The translations under genes and the position numbers were made by a program. Shown here one piece after another: positions 16,651 to 26,917 of a stretch of 64,000 nt of DNA (positions are counted from its first letter, which is position 1; the number at the start of each line of letters is the position of its first letter). The notes below the pieces were generated by a model. It saw nothing but the letters and a program-made list of their open reading frames with translations. It was not told where the DNA came from and made no database searches. The DNA is from Arthrobacter sp. Leaf337 (lineage in GTDB: Bacteria > Actinomycetota > Actinomycetes > Actinomycetales > Micrococcaceae), in NCBI RefSeq assembly GCF_001423745.1, contig NZ_LMPC01000012.1, positions 770,809-834,808 of the forward strand. The letters run 5' to 3'.

Positions 16651-17532
16651 ATGACTGATCCACTCCTTGCCCACGCCACGGAATACGGGCGGATGTATGC
16701 ACGCTCCACCTCCGAATCGTTTTCCGTCCCGTCCATCACCACCGTGATCGGCCAGCAGCCGCACGGCCTCGACGGCTGGTTCGGGTACATGGGGGCAAAC
16801 AGCCTGGCCAGCGATCCGCTGCTCCCCGGGATCCTGGGAAGCCCCGCAAAGGTCCGCCAGGCGGTCAGCCGGGCTGCCAAAGCAGCGGAAACCTACCGCG
16901 ACGACGCTGCCCGGCGAGGCGACCGCGTGCACAACTACTGCGAACAGGTTGCACTCAGGGCCCTGGGCCGGCCACATCAGATGAAGGAAATGCGGGAGGC
17001 GCTGGCAGCAAACGGCGAGGAAGCCTTTGCGGCGCGATTCGACGAGTGGTGGGAACTGTTTGCTGTGGAGCCGGTCGCGCCCGAAGTCACCGTCTGGAAT
17101 AAGACAGTCGGGTACGCAGGCACGCTGGACCTGGTCGCCAGGATCAACGGCAGGACCTGCATTATCGATTACAAGACCAAGGGCACCACCCGGGACGGCA
17201 CGGTCAAGCCGCTGGACGACAAAGTGGTGATGCAGCTGGTGGCGGGAATGAAGGCCGAGGAAAGCCTGGTTGATCCCGTCGCAGGGGAGTGGGAGCCCTG
17301 GCGGCACGGCGAGTCCCCGATCCTGCTGGCGGTCGCCATCGGGGAGACGGAGGTCCGGCCAATGCGTGCCAACCCGGAGGTGCTCAAGCACCACTGGTGG
17401 AAGTTCTGCGCCCTGCGGCGCGTCTGGGAGATGTCGGCCGACACCGTCAGCGCCGGAACAGCCCTGCTCCCGCTGGCGCCGCCGCCGCTGCCCGTGGCAC
17501 CGCCGGCACTGCAGGCTGTGCCCGGCAGGTAG
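16651..17532 (+). CDS. PD-(D/E)XK nuclease-like protein
   Basis: 293 residues from ATG 16651. The segment GYAGTLDLVARINGRTCIID followed by YKTKG has the form of a RecB/Cas4-type PD-(D/E)XK core: an Asp in GTLDL, then IDYKT with the DxK. An earlier His-containing helix (GDRVHNYCEQVAL) corresponds to the His seen ahead of the core in that clade. A proline-rich C-terminal tail is probably disordered. No helicase, cas or phage gene lies nearby. It lies between a tRNA and def, so a DNA or RNA end-processing role is inferred only from the fold signature. Confidence 0.65.
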   Translation: MTDPLLAHATEYGRMYARSTSESFSVPSITTVIGQQPHGLDGWFGYMGANSLASDPLLPGILGSPAKVRQAVSRAAKAAETYRDDAARRGDRVHNYCEQVALRALGRPHQMKEMREALAANGEEAFAARFDEWWELFAVEPVAPEVTVWNKTVGYAGTLDLVARINGRTCIIDYKTKGTTRDGTVKPLDDKVVMQLVAGMKAEESLVDPVAGEWEPWRHGESPILLAVAIGETEVRPMRANPEVLKHHWWKFCALRRVWEMSADTVSAGTALLPLAPPPLPVAPPALQAVPGR

Positions 17533-17598
17533 CCGGCCAACTAAACTGGACTGGATCCCGTACCCGCTCACCCAGCACCACCGAAGGACAGATTGCAC

Positions 17599-18186
17599 AT
17601 GGCCATTTTGAGTATCCGCATCATCGGCGACCCTGTGCTGCGCACAGTTGCCGATCCCGTGACGGAATTCGGGCCGGAACTCGCAAAACTCGTCGCCGAC
17701 ATGACCGAAACCATGGAGGACGTGGACGGTGCAGGACTGGCCGCGCCCCAGGTCGGCGTCAGCAAGCGCGTGTTCACCTACCGCATCGGCGGAGTGGAAG
17801 GCCACATCATCAACCCGGTGCTGGAAAACAGCGACGACTTCCAGCCCGACGAAGTGGAAGGCTGCCTGTCCATCCCTGGCCTCGGCTTCCCGGTCCGCAG
17901 GCGACGTGCCACCCGGGTCACCGGCGTCGACCTGCACGGAAACCCCGTCACGGTGGACGGCGAGGGCATGCTGGCCCGCTGCTTCCAGCATGAAACGGAC
18001 CACTTGGACGGCATCCTGTTCACGGACAGGCTCGAGGGTGAAGACCGCAAGGCCGCCCTGCGTTCCATCCGCAACGCCAACTACGACGCCATCACCGAGC
18101 GGACGACGTCGAAGCGGGCCAAGACTGTTGGCTCCAGTTTTGGTGGCGGAAGCTTCAGCGGCGGCAGTTTCGGCGCCGCCGAGTGA
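17599..18186 (+). CDS. def: Peptide deformylase
   Basis: 195 residues from the ATG at 17599 (AAGGA ten bases upstream; a TTG at 17593 is too close to it). The three metal motifs are complete: GAGLAAPQVG, EGCLSIPG and HETDHLDG. It removes the formyl group from nascent N-terminal methionine, using a metal ion. The last 20 residues are a Gly/Ser/Phe-rich tail not needed for the fold. The stop overlaps the GTG start of fmt by 4 bases, so removal and addition of the formyl group are encoded together. Confidence 0.95.
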   Translation: MAILSIRIIGDPVLRTVADPVTEFGPELAKLVADMTETMEDVDGAGLAAPQVGVSKRVFTYRIGGVEGHIINPVLENSDDFQPDEVEGCLSIPGLGFPVRRRRATRVTGVDLHGNPVTVDGEGMLARCFQHETDHLDGILFTDRLEGEDRKAALRSIRNANYDAITERTTSKRAKTVGSSFGGGSFSGGSFGAAE

Positions 18187-19103
18187 GGGTCCTCTTCGCC
18201 GGTACGCCGGCTGTCGCGGTCCCGTCCCTGGACGCTTTGGTGCAGGCCGGCTTTGACGTCGTCGCCGTCCTGACCCGACCGGACGCGCCGATCGGACGCA
18301 AGCGCGTGCTCACGCCGTCGCCCGTTGCCGCTCGCGCTGCCGAACTCGGCATCGAAGTGATCCATGCCGCGAAGGTGGACGCGGACGTGACGGCAAGGAT
18401 CGCCGCCGCGGCACCGGATGCCGCCGCCATCGTCGCCTATGGCGGCCTCATTCCGCGCGCCGCGCTGGACGTTCCGCGGCACGGCTGGATCAACCTGCAC
18501 TTCTCCCTCCTCCCCGCCTGGCGCGGCGCCGCGCCCGTGCAGCGCGCGGTCATTGCCGGCGACGACATCACCGGCGCCGTTACGTTCCTGCTTGAGGAGG
18601 GGCTGGACACTGGCCCCGTCTTCGGCACCCTGACCGAGGCCGTCCGTCCTGACGACACCTCCGGGGCACTCCTGGAACGGCTCTCCCACAGTGGCGCCGT
18701 GTTGCTCGCCCAGACGCTTTCGGCCATCGAGGCAGGACGGGCCGTCGCGGTTCCGCAGTCGGGGGATGTGTCCCTGGCGCCCAAACTGGGCCTCGACGAC
18801 GGCCGGATCGACTGGCACCAGCCCGCCCTTGCCATCGGGCGCCGGGCGCGCGGCGTCACGCCCGAACCCGGCGCGTGGACCACGCTGGAGGGGCAGCGGG
18901 TCAAACTCGACCCGGTTGTACTCAGGACCGAGGCGCCGCCGCAGAAGCCGGGGCAGGTGCTTCTCGACGGCAAAAGCGTTTTGGTGGGGACAGGTTCCCA
19001 TCCCGTTGAGCTGACGCGGATCCAGCCTTCGGGCAAAAAGATGATGGCCGCCGCCGACTGGGCGCGCGGACAGGCAGCACTGGAAGGCGTGGTATTCGAA
19101 TGA
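18183..19103 (+). CDS. fmt: Methionyl-tRNA formyltransferase
   Basis: 306 residues, the normal length. Starts at GTG 18183 within the def stop. The N-terminal Rossmann-like domain starts VLFAGTPAVAVPSLDAL and carries the 10-formyl-THF site HFSLLPAWRGAAPVQRA. It formylates initiator Met-tRNA. Its own stop overlaps the ATG of rsmB by 4 bases, continuing the coupled def-fmt-rsmB-rpe operon. Confidence 0.95.
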   Translation: MRVLFAGTPAVAVPSLDALVQAGFDVVAVLTRPDAPIGRKRVLTPSPVAARAAELGIEVIHAAKVDADVTARIAAAAPDAAAIVAYGGLIPRAALDVPRHGWINLHFSLLPAWRGAAPVQRAVIAGDDITGAVTFLLEEGLDTGPVFGTLTEAVRPDDTSGALLERLSHSGAVLLAQTLSAIEAGRAVAVPQSGDVSLAPKLGLDDGRIDWHQPALAIGRRARGVTPEPGAWTTLEGQRVKLDPVVLRTEAPPQKPGQVLLDGKSVLVGTGSHPVELTRIQPSGKKMMAAADWARGQAALEGVVFE

Positions 19104-20701
19104 GTGAGTCCGGAACGGGCGGCAGCGGCCGCGGCAGGGCCCCCCGTCAGGGGAGAACAAGCGGCGGCGGGCCGTCCGGCGGATCCGGCGGCAGCCGCAG
19201 CGGAAGCCAGCGGGACGCCCAGGGTCGGGAGCGCAACCGCGGCCCCAAGCGGAACTTCACCGAGAATGCCCCTTCGCAGCGCACACGGCGTGCCGACCCG
19301 GCCCGGCTGGTGGCGTTTGAAGTGCTGCGTGCGGTCGCGTCGGAAGACGCCTACGCAAACCTGGTCCTGCCGGCGCGAATCCGCCACCATGGCCTGGACA
19401 AGCGGGACGCCGGGTTCGCCACCGAGCTGAGCTACGGGGCGCTGCGCGGCCAGGGAACCTATGACGCCGTACTGGCCCGCTGCGTCGACCGGCCGCTGGA
19501 CCAGCTGGATCCGGCCATCCTGGACGCCCTTCGGATCGGCGCCCACCAGCTGCTGGCCATGCGCGTACCCGCCCACGCTGCCCTGGACCAGACTGTGGGA
19601 CTCGCCCGGGCGGTCATCGGCGCCGGCCCGTCGGCCCTGATCAATGCCGTCCTGCGCAAGGTCTCCGCCCACACCCTGGACGAGTGGCTCGAGCTGCTGC
19701 TCAGCGACGAGCAGGACGAAACCCGGGTGGCGTCCGTCCGTTACGCCCACCCCGAGTGGATTGTCCGCGCCCTGCGGCAGTCCCTGGTGGCACACGGGCG
19801 CCCGGTCACCGAGATCAACGACCTCCTTGAGGCGGACAACGCCGCCCCGGTGGTCAACCTCGTTGCTCTGCCCGGGTTGGGAAGCCTCGACGAAGCCTTG
19901 GAAGGCGGAGCCACTGCCGGCGAGCTGGTGGAAGGCTCGGCCCTCTCCAGCGGCGGCGACCTCGGCCGGCTCGCATCGGTAAGGGAAGGCAGCACCAGGG
20001 TCCAGGACGTGGGCTCGCAGCTGGTTGCCCGCGCCATGGCGGCCGTCGACCTGACACTTGCGGATCCGGAGAAGCCGGCGGCGCAGTCCGCCGGCCAAAG
20101 CGGCGAAAAGTGGCTGGATCTCTGCGCCGGACCGGGCGGCAAGGCGGCGCTGCTGGGTGCCCTCGCCCGGCAGCAGGGTGCCACCCTGCTGGCCAACGAA
20201 CCTGCCCCGCATCGCGCCAAGCTGGTGAGGCAGGCCCTGGCCGCGGTCCCGCACGAGGTGTGGCATGTCCGGACCGGCGATGGCCGCGACGTAGGTACTG
20301 AGATGGCGGAAACATTCGACCGCGTCCTCGTCGATGTTCCCTGCAGTGGACTGGGCGCCCTCCGGCGCAGGCCCGAATCGAGGTGGCGGCGCACCCCCAA
20401 GGACCTCGCGGATCTTGGCCCGCTGCAGCGGGAACTGCTGAAGTCGGCACTCGACGCTGTCCGGCCCGGCGGCGTGGTCGCGTACGTGACCTGCTCGCCG
20501 CACCCTGCCGAGACCACCGCCGTCGTGACCGATGCGCTGCGCAAGCGCGACGACCTGGAACTGCTCGATGCCGGCGCTGCCCTGGACAAGGTGAGCCTGA
20601 CCGGGCACCTGGAGGCCGGCCATGAACTGACCGCCCAGCTGTGGCCGCATGTACACCGGACGGACGCAATGTTCCTGGCGCTCATCCACAAGAAACCCTG
20701 A
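19100..20701 (+). CDS. rsmB: 16S rRNA m5C967 methyltransferase RsmB/Sun
   Basis: 533 residues. The first 65 are a basic Gly/Ser/Arg-rich stretch that is longer than in enterobacterial RsmB and probably disordered. A NusB-like RNA-binding domain (about 65-200) precedes the methyltransferase with SAM motif [17 protein letters not shown] and the two cysteines in [15 protein letters not shown] and [10 protein letters not shown]. It methylates C967 of 16S rRNA. It overlaps fmt by four bases and is followed 29 bases later by rpe. Confidence 0.93.
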   Translation: MSESGTGGSGRGRAPRQGRTSGGGPSGGSGGSRSGSQRDAQGRERNRGPKRNFTENAPSQRTRRADPARLVAFEVLRAVASEDAYANLVLPARIRHHGLDKRDAGFATELSYGALRGQGTYDAVLARCVDRPLDQLDPAILDALRIGAHQLLAMRVPAHAALDQTVGLARAVIGAGPSALINAVLRKVSAHTLDEWLELLLSDEQDETRVASVRYAHPEWIVRALRQSLVAHGRPVTEINDLLEADNAAPVVNLVALPGLGSLDEALEGGATAGELVEGSALSSGGDLGRLASVREGSTRVQDVGSQLVARAMAAVDLTLADPEKPAAQSAGQSGEKWLDLCAGPGGKAALLGALARQQGATLLANEPAPHRAKLVRQALAAVPHEVWHVRTGDGRDVGTEMAETFDRVLVDVPCSGLGALRRRPESRWRRTPKDLADLGPLQRELLKSALDAVRPGGVVAYVTCSPHPAETTAVVTDALRKRDDLELLDAGAALDKVSLTGHLEAGHELTAQLWPHVHRTDAMFLALIHKKP

Positions 20702-20730
20702 TCCCTCAGCCTTCAGTGAAAGGAGCCGAC

Positions 20731-21423
20731 ATGGCTCAGTGCTGCATCAACCCCAGCATTCTCTCCGCCGACTTCGTCAACCTGGAGGCAGAGCTGCGCA
20801 GAATCAGCAATGCAGACGCCGTCCACGTTGACGTCATGGACAACCATTTTGTGCCGAACCTGACCCTTGGCCTGCCCGTGGTGCAGCGCATCCAGGCCGT
20901 GAGCCCGGTGCCGCTGGATGCGCACCTGATGATCGCCGACGCCGACCGCTGGGCGCCCGCTTACGCGGACGCGGGACTCGCGTCAGTGACGTTCCATGTT
21001 GAAGCCTCGATCGCGCCCATCAAACTGGCCCGGGAGCTTCGCGCGCGCGGTGCCAAGGCCGGTATGGCCCTGCGCCCCGGCACGCCGGTGGAGCCCTACC
21101 TGGACATGCTGTCGGAACTGGATCTGCTGCTGATCATGACTGTGGAACCCGGTTTCGGCGGCCAGTCCTTCCTGGACCTGACGCTCCCCAAGATCAGGCG
21201 GGCCCGGGCAGCGATCGACGGCTCCGGCACCGGGGTGGCGCTGCAGGTGGATGGAGGCATCACCGAGGAGACCATTGTCCGGGCGGCCGAAGCCGGCGCC
21301 AATGTGTTTGTTGCAGGCTCCGCGGTGTACGGCGCGGAGGACCCTGCGACGGCGATTGACCGCCTCCGGGCAGCGGGCTCCCGCCCGGTCTCAGCCGGGT
21401 CCGGCCCTGTTTCGCAATCATGA
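20731..21423 (+). CDS. rpe: Ribulose-phosphate 3-epimerase
   Basis: 230 residues from ATG 20731, which has AAAGGAG six bases upstream; frames extending further up are rejected. The TIM-barrel signatures are NPSILSADF at the start, [14 protein letters not shown] with metal-binding residues, [12 protein letters not shown] and QVDGGI. It interconverts ribulose 5-phosphate and xylulose 5-phosphate in the pentose phosphate pathway. It is the last gene of the def operon and directly precedes the FMN riboswitch; ribulose 5-phosphate is also the substrate of RibB. Confidence 0.95.
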   Translation: MAQCCINPSILSADFVNLEAELRRISNADAVHVDVMDNHFVPNLTLGLPVVQRIQAVSPVPLDAHLMIADADRWAPAYADAGLASVTFHVEASIAPIKLARELRARGAKAGMALRPGTPVEPYLDMLSELDLLLIMTVEPGFGGQSFLDLTLPKIRRARAAIDGSGTGVALQVDGGITEETIVRAAEAGANVFVAGSAVYGAEDPATAIDRLRAAGSRPVSAGSGPVSQS

Positions 21424-21486
21424 CGGAGTCTGACGGGAATAGACGGACTAGTCACTCAGTTGTGACAGAATAACAACACACACTAC

Positions 21487-21634
21487 GTGCTCCGGGGTCG
21501 GTGTAAGTCCGAACCGGCGGTGACAGTCCGCGACCCGCGAGCCGGCACAGATCCTTTTGGGGAACTGTTCCGGCGGACGGTTGAACCGGTGAAATTCCGG
21601 TACCGACAGTTAAAGTCTGGATGAGAGAAGCACG
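21487..21634 (+). promoter_or_regulatory. FMN riboswitch (RFN element)
   Basis: The conserved blocks of the RFN element occur in order: GGGGTCGGTG, AAGTCCGAACCGGCGGTGA, CAGTCCGCGACCCG, a variable arm, GGTGAAATTCCGGTACCGAC, and AGTCTGGATGAGAGAAG. It lies directly upstream of ribD. Bound FMN would reduce expression of the riboflavin operon by early termination or by hiding the start. Confidence 0.95.
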
Positions 21635-21731
21635 TACAGCTGTTACTGCACTGCCCTTTCGGCGGTGCGGTACTGCGCTGTCGTATACCCCCGGAGCCTA
21701 CTCGGTTTCGAGGGAAGGAACGACGAACGCT

Positions 21732-22916
21732 TTGACGCCGCAGACTACGGACCAGTTCAGTGCTGCCGAGATCGACGCCATGGAGGCTGCCCTCGCCGCC
21801 GCGCTCCACGGTCCCCGCGGGGCAAACCCTCTCGTGGGCGCCGTCGCCATCGGATCCGATGGCCGGCAACTGGTGACCGGTTACCACCGCGGCGCCGGCA
21901 CGGCGCACGCAGAGGCCGATGCCATTGCCCAGGCCGACATGAAGGGCATCGACCTGGCCGGATCCACCATGGTGGTCACCCTGGAGCCCTGCAACCACTG
22001 CGGACGGACCGGGCCATGTGCCCAGGCAATCATCGATGCGGGCATCGCTTCGGTGGTGTACGCGGTGGACGACCCCCACGACCCTGCCGCCGGCGGAGCC
22101 GCAACCCTGCGGGCAGCGGGTGTCAGCGTTCGTTCCGGCCTGTCCGCCCGCGCCGCCTACGAGCTGAACCGCCGCTGGTTTGAAGCCGTGTTCGGCCAGC
22201 GCCCCTTTGTCACCCTGCACATTGCCCAGACCCTGGACAGCCGCATCGCTGCAGCTGATGGCACCAGCCAGTGGATCTCCAGCCCGGAATCCCTCGCCGA
22301 CAACCACGGACTCCGCAGCCGGGTTGATGCCATCCTGGTGGGCACGCAGACGCTCCTGGTGGACAACCCGCGGCTCACCGCCCGGGATTCGTCGGGCCAG
22401 GCGGCAGGCAGCCAGCCGCTGCGCGCCGTCATGGGCCTCCGGGGAATTCCCGACGACGCCGCCATCCACGGGGACGACGGCCGGGTGCTGCACCTGCCCA
22501 CGCGGGATCCGCACGAGGCCCTGGCCCGGCTGTTCGCGGCCGGCGTACGCCACGTCATGGTGGAAGGCGGGTCCAGCATCCTGAGCGCCTTCCTCGCCGC
22601 CGGACTCGTGGATGAATTGATCGTCTACCTCGCGCCCACCCTTCTCGGGTCCGGCACGGCAGCCCTCGGCGACCTCGGCATCACCACCCTCGCGGAGGCC
22701 CAGGCCTGGGACTGGGACCAGGCATCCGGGGGAGCGGTGCAGACCCTCGGCCGGGACCTGCGGCTCCACCTCTTTCCGGGCCACACCGAACCCGCGCACG
22801 CCGAACCGGCGCACGCCGAACCGGCAGCCGCCTCAGAACTCATTTCATCCCTCACCAGCTCACCCGAATCCTTACCGCACCGCACCGGCGCGGGCACCGC
22901 CACAGGAGGCAACTGA
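21732..22916 (+). CDS. ribD: Bifunctional riboflavin deaminase/reductase RibD
   Basis: 394 residues from the TTG at 21732 (AAGGAA 11 bases upstream). The open frame extends to 21621, but that lies inside the riboswitch. The N-terminal deaminase has the zinc motif HAEADAI and PCNHCGRTGPC; the C-terminal reductase begins near 150 (PFVTLHIAQTLDSRIA). It converts the GTP-cyclohydrolase product to 5-amino-6-ribitylamino-uracil phosphate. Near the C-terminus a short Ala-His-Ala-Glu-Pro repeat (three units, about 22790-22830) is an oddity. The stop overlaps the ribE start by one base. Confidence 0.92.
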   Translation: MTPQTTDQFSAAEIDAMEAALAAALHGPRGANPLVGAVAIGSDGRQLVTGYHRGAGTAHAEADAIAQADMKGIDLAGSTMVVTLEPCNHCGRTGPCAQAIIDAGIASVVYAVDDPHDPAAGGAATLRAAGVSVRSGLSARAAYELNRRWFEAVFGQRPFVTLHIAQTLDSRIAAADGTSQWISSPESLADNHGLRSRVDAILVGTQTLLVDNPRLTARDSSGQAAGSQPLRAVMGLRGIPDDAAIHGDDGRVLHLPTRDPHEALARLFAAGVRHVMVEGGSSILSAFLAAGLVDELIVYLAPTLLGSGTAALGDLGITTLAEAQAWDWDQASGGAVQTLGRDLRLHLFPGHTEPAHAEPAHAEPAAASELISSLTSSPESLPHRTGAGTATGGN

Positions 22917-23584
22917 TGTTTACCGGAATAATTGCCGAACAGGGCAGGGTCCTGTCCGTAGAACGCAACGGCGCCGTCAGTGCCACGGTGCGCCTCCATG
23001 CGCCAACCAGCACCGAAGGATTGGCCCTGGGCGGCTCGGTGGCCGTCAACGGAGTATGCCTGACCGCCACGGACATCGACGGCAAGGACTTCAGCGTCGA
23101 CGTCATGGGTGAGACCCTGGTCCGCAGCACCATCGGCGAGCTGAACACGGGCGACAGCGTCAACCTGGAACGCTGCGTTCCTGCTGGCGGGCGCCTGGAC
23201 GGACACGTTGTCCAGGGCCACGTGGACGGGGTCGGCGAGCTCCTCGAGCGCGAAGCACTCGGCAACTGGGACCGCCTGAGGTTCGGCGTACCCGTGCGCC
23301 TTGCCCGCTACATCGCCGAAAAAGGCTCCATCGCCGTCGACGGCGTCTCCCTCACGGTCACTGCCGTCAGCGAGGCGTCGGAACCTGCCCCGTGGTTCGA
23401 AGTGGGCCTCATTCCCACTACGTTGGCCGATACGGGCCTGGGCGCGAAGAAGCCCGGCAGCAAGGTAAACCTCGAAGTCGATGTGCTGGCCAAGTACACG
23501 GAACGTCTGCTCGCCTTCGCCGGAGGCGCAGCCACCGGCGCTCACACCGCCACTGCTGCTGCCGGAGCGGGGGAATCCAAGTGA
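22916..23584 (+). CDS. ribE: Riboflavin synthase (alpha chain)
   Basis: 222 residues. Starts [10 protein letters not shown], the family hallmark, and is built of two similar lumazine-binding barrels; the second starts near residue 100 ([14 protein letters not shown]). It dismutates two 6,7-dimethyl-8-ribityllumazine molecules to riboflavin. It overlaps ribD by one base and ribB by four. Confidence 0.95.
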   Translation: MFTGIIAEQGRVLSVERNGAVSATVRLHAPTSTEGLALGGSVAVNGVCLTATDIDGKDFSVDVMGETLVRSTIGELNTGDSVNLERCVPAGGRLDGHVVQGHVDGVGELLEREALGNWDRLRFGVPVRLARYIAEKGSIAVDGVSLTVTAVSEASEPAPWFEVGLIPTTLADTGLGAKKPGSKVNLEVDVLAKYTERLLAFAGGAATGAHTATAAAGAGESK

Positions 23585-24297
23585 GCCAGCTCAAGAACAC
23601 GCCCCGACTCGCCACCAGCGCGGATGTACTGTCAGGCAACACGCTCCTGGACCCGATCGAGGACGCCGTCCGCGCCATGGCGGCCGGACTTCCGGTGCTG
23701 GTGGTGGACAACGAGGACCGCGAAAATGAAGGCGACATCATTTTCGCTGCCCAGCACGCCACTCCCGAGCTGATGGGCTGGACCGTCCGCTACAGCTCCG
23801 GGGTCATCTGCGTACCGCTCGACGGAGCCCGGGCTGATGCCCTGCTCCTGCCGCCCATGGTTGAGGTCAATGAAGACTCCAAGGGCACTGCCTACACGGT
23901 GTCCTGCGATGCCGCCATTGGCGTCAGCACGGGAATTTCCGCGACGGACCGTGCACTCACGGCCCGCGTGCTGGCAGATCCCGGCAGCCGCCCGGAATCG
24001 ATCACCCGTCCCGGGCATGTTTTCCCGCTGCGGGCCGTTAACGGTGGAGTGCGTGAACGTCCGGGCCACACCGAAGCGGCCGTGGACCTGTGCAGGCTTG
24101 CCGGACTGGAACCGGTGGGCGTGATCGCCGAGGTGGTGTACGACAACGGAGAAATGATGCGCTTGGACGGACTTCGCGGCTTCGCTGCTGAGCACGGGTG
24201 CCCGCTGATCTCGATCGAGGATCTGGTGGCATACCTGGAGACAGCACAGCCGGGCGGACGGACGGCAGCGCCGGCAGGGAACGAGGAGATGCGATGA
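23581..24297 (+). CDS. ribB: 3,4-dihydroxy-2-butanone-4-phosphate synthase
   Basis: 238 residues from the GTG at 23581, which overlaps the ribE stop; a longer upstream frame is shadow. The family motifs are [38 protein letters not shown] and GHTEAAVDL. It forms dihydroxybutanone phosphate from ribulose 5-phosphate. Here RibB and RibA are separate adjacent genes with a 4-base overlap rather than one fused RibBA. Confidence 0.93.
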   Translation: MSQLKNTPRLATSADVLSGNTLLDPIEDAVRAMAAGLPVLVVDNEDRENEGDIIFAAQHATPELMGWTVRYSSGVICVPLDGARADALLLPPMVEVNEDSKGTAYTVSCDAAIGVSTGISATDRALTARVLADPGSRPESITRPGHVFPLRAVNGGVRERPGHTEAAVDLCRLAGLEPVGVIAEVVYDNGEMMRLDGLRGFAAEHGCPLISIEDLVAYLETAQPGGRTAAPAGNEEMR

Positions 24298-25007
24298 CGG
24301 CTTCAGAGGCACGAAAAGACGTTACGGCGGGGCGCCGGTCGCACCCGGTCAGCGGCGGACCCGTGGTCCAGCTGCCCAGCGAATTCGGGGTCTTCGTGGC
24401 CCAGGCCTGGACCGACCTGGTGACAGGAATCGAGCACCTCGCCGTCAGTTCACCGATTCCGCCCGTGGACGGCAAGGCGCCGCTTGTGCGGCTGCACTCG
24501 GAATGCCTCACCGGCGATGTTTTCGGTTCGTACCGCTGCGACTGCGGCGAGCAGCTGGCCTACGCCCTTGAGAAGATCAGCGAGGAAGGCGGCACGCTGC
24601 TGTACCTGCGCGGACAGGAGGGCCGCGGCATCGGCCTGGCCAACAAGATCAAGGCGTACGCCCTGCAGGAAGCCGGCTTCGACACCGTTGAAGCCAACGA
24701 GCAGCTGGGCCTGCCCGTGGATGCGCGCTGCTACAACGCCGCCGCGCAGATCCTGGCCGAGCTTGGACTGCACGAAGTGCGCCTGCTGAGCAACAACCCG
24801 GACAAGCAGAACCGGCTGGCGGACGCCGGCGTCACCGTCGTCGAGATGGTTCCCACCGAGGTGCCCTCGCGCGAACAGAACATCCGTTACCTGCAGACCA
24901 AGAAGGACCGGATGGACCACCGGCTCGTCCTCGACAGCCAGGAGGCTGAGCCGGTGGCCGCGTCACCGTCGGCCGGACCGGCGCCTTTCCAGCACGAACA
25001 AGACTGA
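24294..25007 (+). CDS. ribA: GTP cyclohydrolase II
   Basis: 237 residues from the ATG at 24294. The zinc cysteines are in [20 protein letters not shown] and the catalytic region is [17 protein letters not shown]. It opens the imidazole ring of GTP to start riboflavin synthesis. The first 30 residues and the Ala/Pro-rich C-terminus are extra to the core. It is coupled to ribB by a four-base overlap and precedes ribH after a 66-base gap. Confidence 0.94.
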   Translation: MTASEARKDVTAGRRSHPVSGGPVVQLPSEFGVFVAQAWTDLVTGIEHLAVSSPIPPVDGKAPLVRLHSECLTGDVFGSYRCDCGEQLAYALEKISEEGGTLLYLRGQEGRGIGLANKIKAYALQEAGFDTVEANEQLGLPVDARCYNAAAQILAELGLHEVRLLSNNPDKQNRLADAGVTVVEMVPTEVPSREQNIRYLQTKKDRMDHRLVLDSQEAEPVAASPSAGPAPFQHEQD

Positions 25008-25073
25008 CTCAAGCACCCAAGACTGATTTCAGCACCAAGACTGACCCAAAAAGAACGAACCAGGAGACTTTAG

Positions 25074-25559
25074 ATGAGTGGACACGGCGCACCGGAGATT
25101 GACCTCACGACCCTTAACCCGGCGGAGACGTCGCAGCTGAAGCTGGCCATTGTGGCCGCGAGCTGGCACACCCAGATCATGGACGGGCTGCTGGACGGCG
25201 CGCTCCGCGCCGCCAAGGACGCCGGAATCAGCGAGCCCACCGTCCTGCGGGTGCCGGGCAGCTTCGAGCTCCCCGTGGCCGCAGCCCGGCTCGCCAAGCA
25301 CTTCGACGCAGTGGTGGCGCTGGGCGTCGTGATCCGCGGCGGAACACCGCACTTCGAGTACGTCTGCGAGGCGGCCACGATGGGACTGACCGACGTCAGC
25401 GTCAACACCGGCGTCCCCGTTGGCTTCGGCGTGCTCACCTGCGACACCGAACAGCAGGGCCTGGACCGCGCGGGCCTGCCCGGGTCCAAGGAAGACAAGG
25501 GCCACGAGGCTGTCACCGCGGCGCTGGCCACTGCGGTGACCCTCAAGCAGTACAGCTGA
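25074..25559 (+). CDS. ribH: 6,7-dimethyl-8-ribityllumazine synthase
   Basis: 161 residues, standard length. [20 protein letters not shown] at the start, [11 protein letters not shown], and [18 protein letters not shown] are the substrate-binding segments of the family, which forms icosahedral or pentameric shells. It condenses the products of RibD and RibB. The spacer before it contains a short decayed triplication of AAGACTGA-like sequence, and the ribosome site is AGGAG. Confidence 0.95.
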   Translation: MSGHGAPEIDLTTLNPAETSQLKLAIVAASWHTQIMDGLLDGALRAAKDAGISEPTVLRVPGSFELPVAAARLAKHFDAVVALGVVIRGGTPHFEYVCEAATMGLTDVSVNTGVPVGFGVLTCDTEQQGLDRAGLPGSKEDKGHEAVTAALATAVTLKQYS

Positions 25560-25658
25560 TCCGCTGCCTGCTCCGGACCTGTGCATTACCTCACATCGGC
25601 GCCGTCATGGAACGGCCCGACAGGCGGGGTCAGGCCCGGAGCAAGTAGGCTGGAGGGC

Positions 25659-25922
25659 GTGAAGAATTTCGAGACGCTGTTCGCAGAACTGAGTGAGAAG
25701 GCAGCCACCCGTCCGGCAGGCTCCCGCACCGTCGCAGAATTGGAGTCCGGAGTCCACGGCATCGGCAAGAAGGTCGTGGAGGAAGCCGCCGAAGTGTGGA
25801 TGGCTGCCGAATACGAATCCGATGAGGCCGCCGCCGAGGAAATCTCCCAGCTCCTGTACCACCTGCAGGTTCTGATGCTCGCCAAAGGCCTGACCCTGGA
25901 AGACGTTTACAAGCATCTGTAG
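25659..25922 (+). CDS. hisE: Phosphoribosyl-ATP pyrophosphatase
   Basis: 87 residues from the GTG at 25659, preceded by GGAGG. MazG-like helical fold with the acidic metal motif in [16 protein letters not shown] and the partner [14 protein letters not shown]. It splits pyrophosphate from phosphoribosyl-ATP, second step of histidine synthesis. A TAGGCT hexamer 7-13 bases ahead of the start could be a -10 for a nearly leaderless mRNA. hisG follows after 58 bases. Confidence 0.93.
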   Translation: MKNFETLFAELSEKAATRPAGSRTVAELESGVHGIGKKVVEEAAEVWMAAEYESDEAAAEEISQLLYHLQVLMLAKGLTLEDVYKHL

Positions 25923-25980
25923 CCATGCTGAGCGTGGCCGATTGCCTGTAACCAAGACTTCCTAACCCAGAAAGACCCCC

Positions 25981-26841
25981 ATGCTGCGTGTTGCCGTCCC
26001 CAACAAGGGATCCCTGTCCGAAGCGGCTTCGGCCATGCTGTCCGAAGCCGGCTACCGCCAGCGCCGCGATACCCGCGAGCTGGTCATGGTAGACCCGGAC
26101 AACGACATTGAATTCTTCTTCCTTCGCCCGCGGGACATCGCCGTTTACGTCGGCCGGGGAACGCTCGACGTCGGCATCACCGGCCGCGACCTGCTCCTGG
26201 ACGCCGAGGTGGAGGCTGAGGAACTGCTGCCGCTGGGCTTTGCCGCCTCAACGTTTCGCTTCGCCGGCCCGGTGGGCGACTTCAGCAAGGTCGAGGAGCT
26301 CGAAGGAAAGCGCCTGGCCACAAGCTATGACGGCCTCCTGCGCGGCTACCTCGCCGAGCGCGGCGTCAACGCCAAGGTGGTCCGCCTGGATGGTGCCGTC
26401 GAGTCATCCGTGCGGCTCGGTGTCGCGGACGCGATTGCCGACGTCGTCGAAACCGGGAACACGCTCAAGGCCGCCGGAATGGAAATCTTCGGCGAACCGA
26501 TCCTGAAGTCCGAGGCCGTACTGATCCGCCGCACAGGCCAGGAAGGCTCCGCGAACGGCACGGCCAAGGAAATCGAAGTCCTGATCCGCCGCCTGCAGGG
26601 CGTGCTCGTTGCCCGGCAGTACGTCCTGATGGACTATGACATCCGCAAGGAACTCGTGGAGCAGGCCGCAGCGCTCACGCCCGGCCTGGAATCGCCCACC
26701 GTCTCGCCGCTGCGTGACTCGGAGTGGGTTGCCGTCCGCTCGATGGTTCCCAAGAAGGAAACCAACAGGATCATGGACGAGCTCTACGACCTCGGTGCCC
26801 GGGCCATCCTGGTCAGCAGCATCCACGCCTGCCGGATCTGA
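25981..26841 (+). CDS. hisG: ATP phosphoribosyltransferase, long form
   Basis: 286 residues, so it carries the C-terminal ACT-like regulatory domain of the long form and needs no His[15 protein letters not shown] opens the protein, and the PRPP site is [17 protein letters not shown]. It commits ATP and PRPP to histidine synthesis and is normally inhibited by histidine. It follows hisE, so steps one and two are encoded together. Confidence 0.95.
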   Translation: MLRVAVPNKGSLSEAASAMLSEAGYRQRRDTRELVMVDPDNDIEFFFLRPRDIAVYVGRGTLDVGITGRDLLLDAEVEAEELLPLGFAASTFRFAGPVGDFSKVEELEGKRLATSYDGLLRGYLAERGVNAKVVRLDGAVESSVRLGVADAIADVVETGNTLKAAGMEIFGEPILKSEAVLIRRTGQEGSANGTAKEIEVLIRRLQGVLVARQYVLMDYDIRKELVEQAAALTPGLESPTVSPLRDSEWVAVRSMVPKKETNRIMDELYDLGARAILVSSIHACRI

Positions 26842-26917
26842 GCCCGCCTGTCCCAGCGCGGTCTGTGTCCAACGGATCCACACCGCATCTCCCACCAGCG
26901 AATCCCCAGGAGAAATC

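Noticed and set aside
18437..20689. 750-codon frame antisense to fmt and rsmB
   Set aside because: It crosses two genes with complete family signatures on plus and has none of its own.
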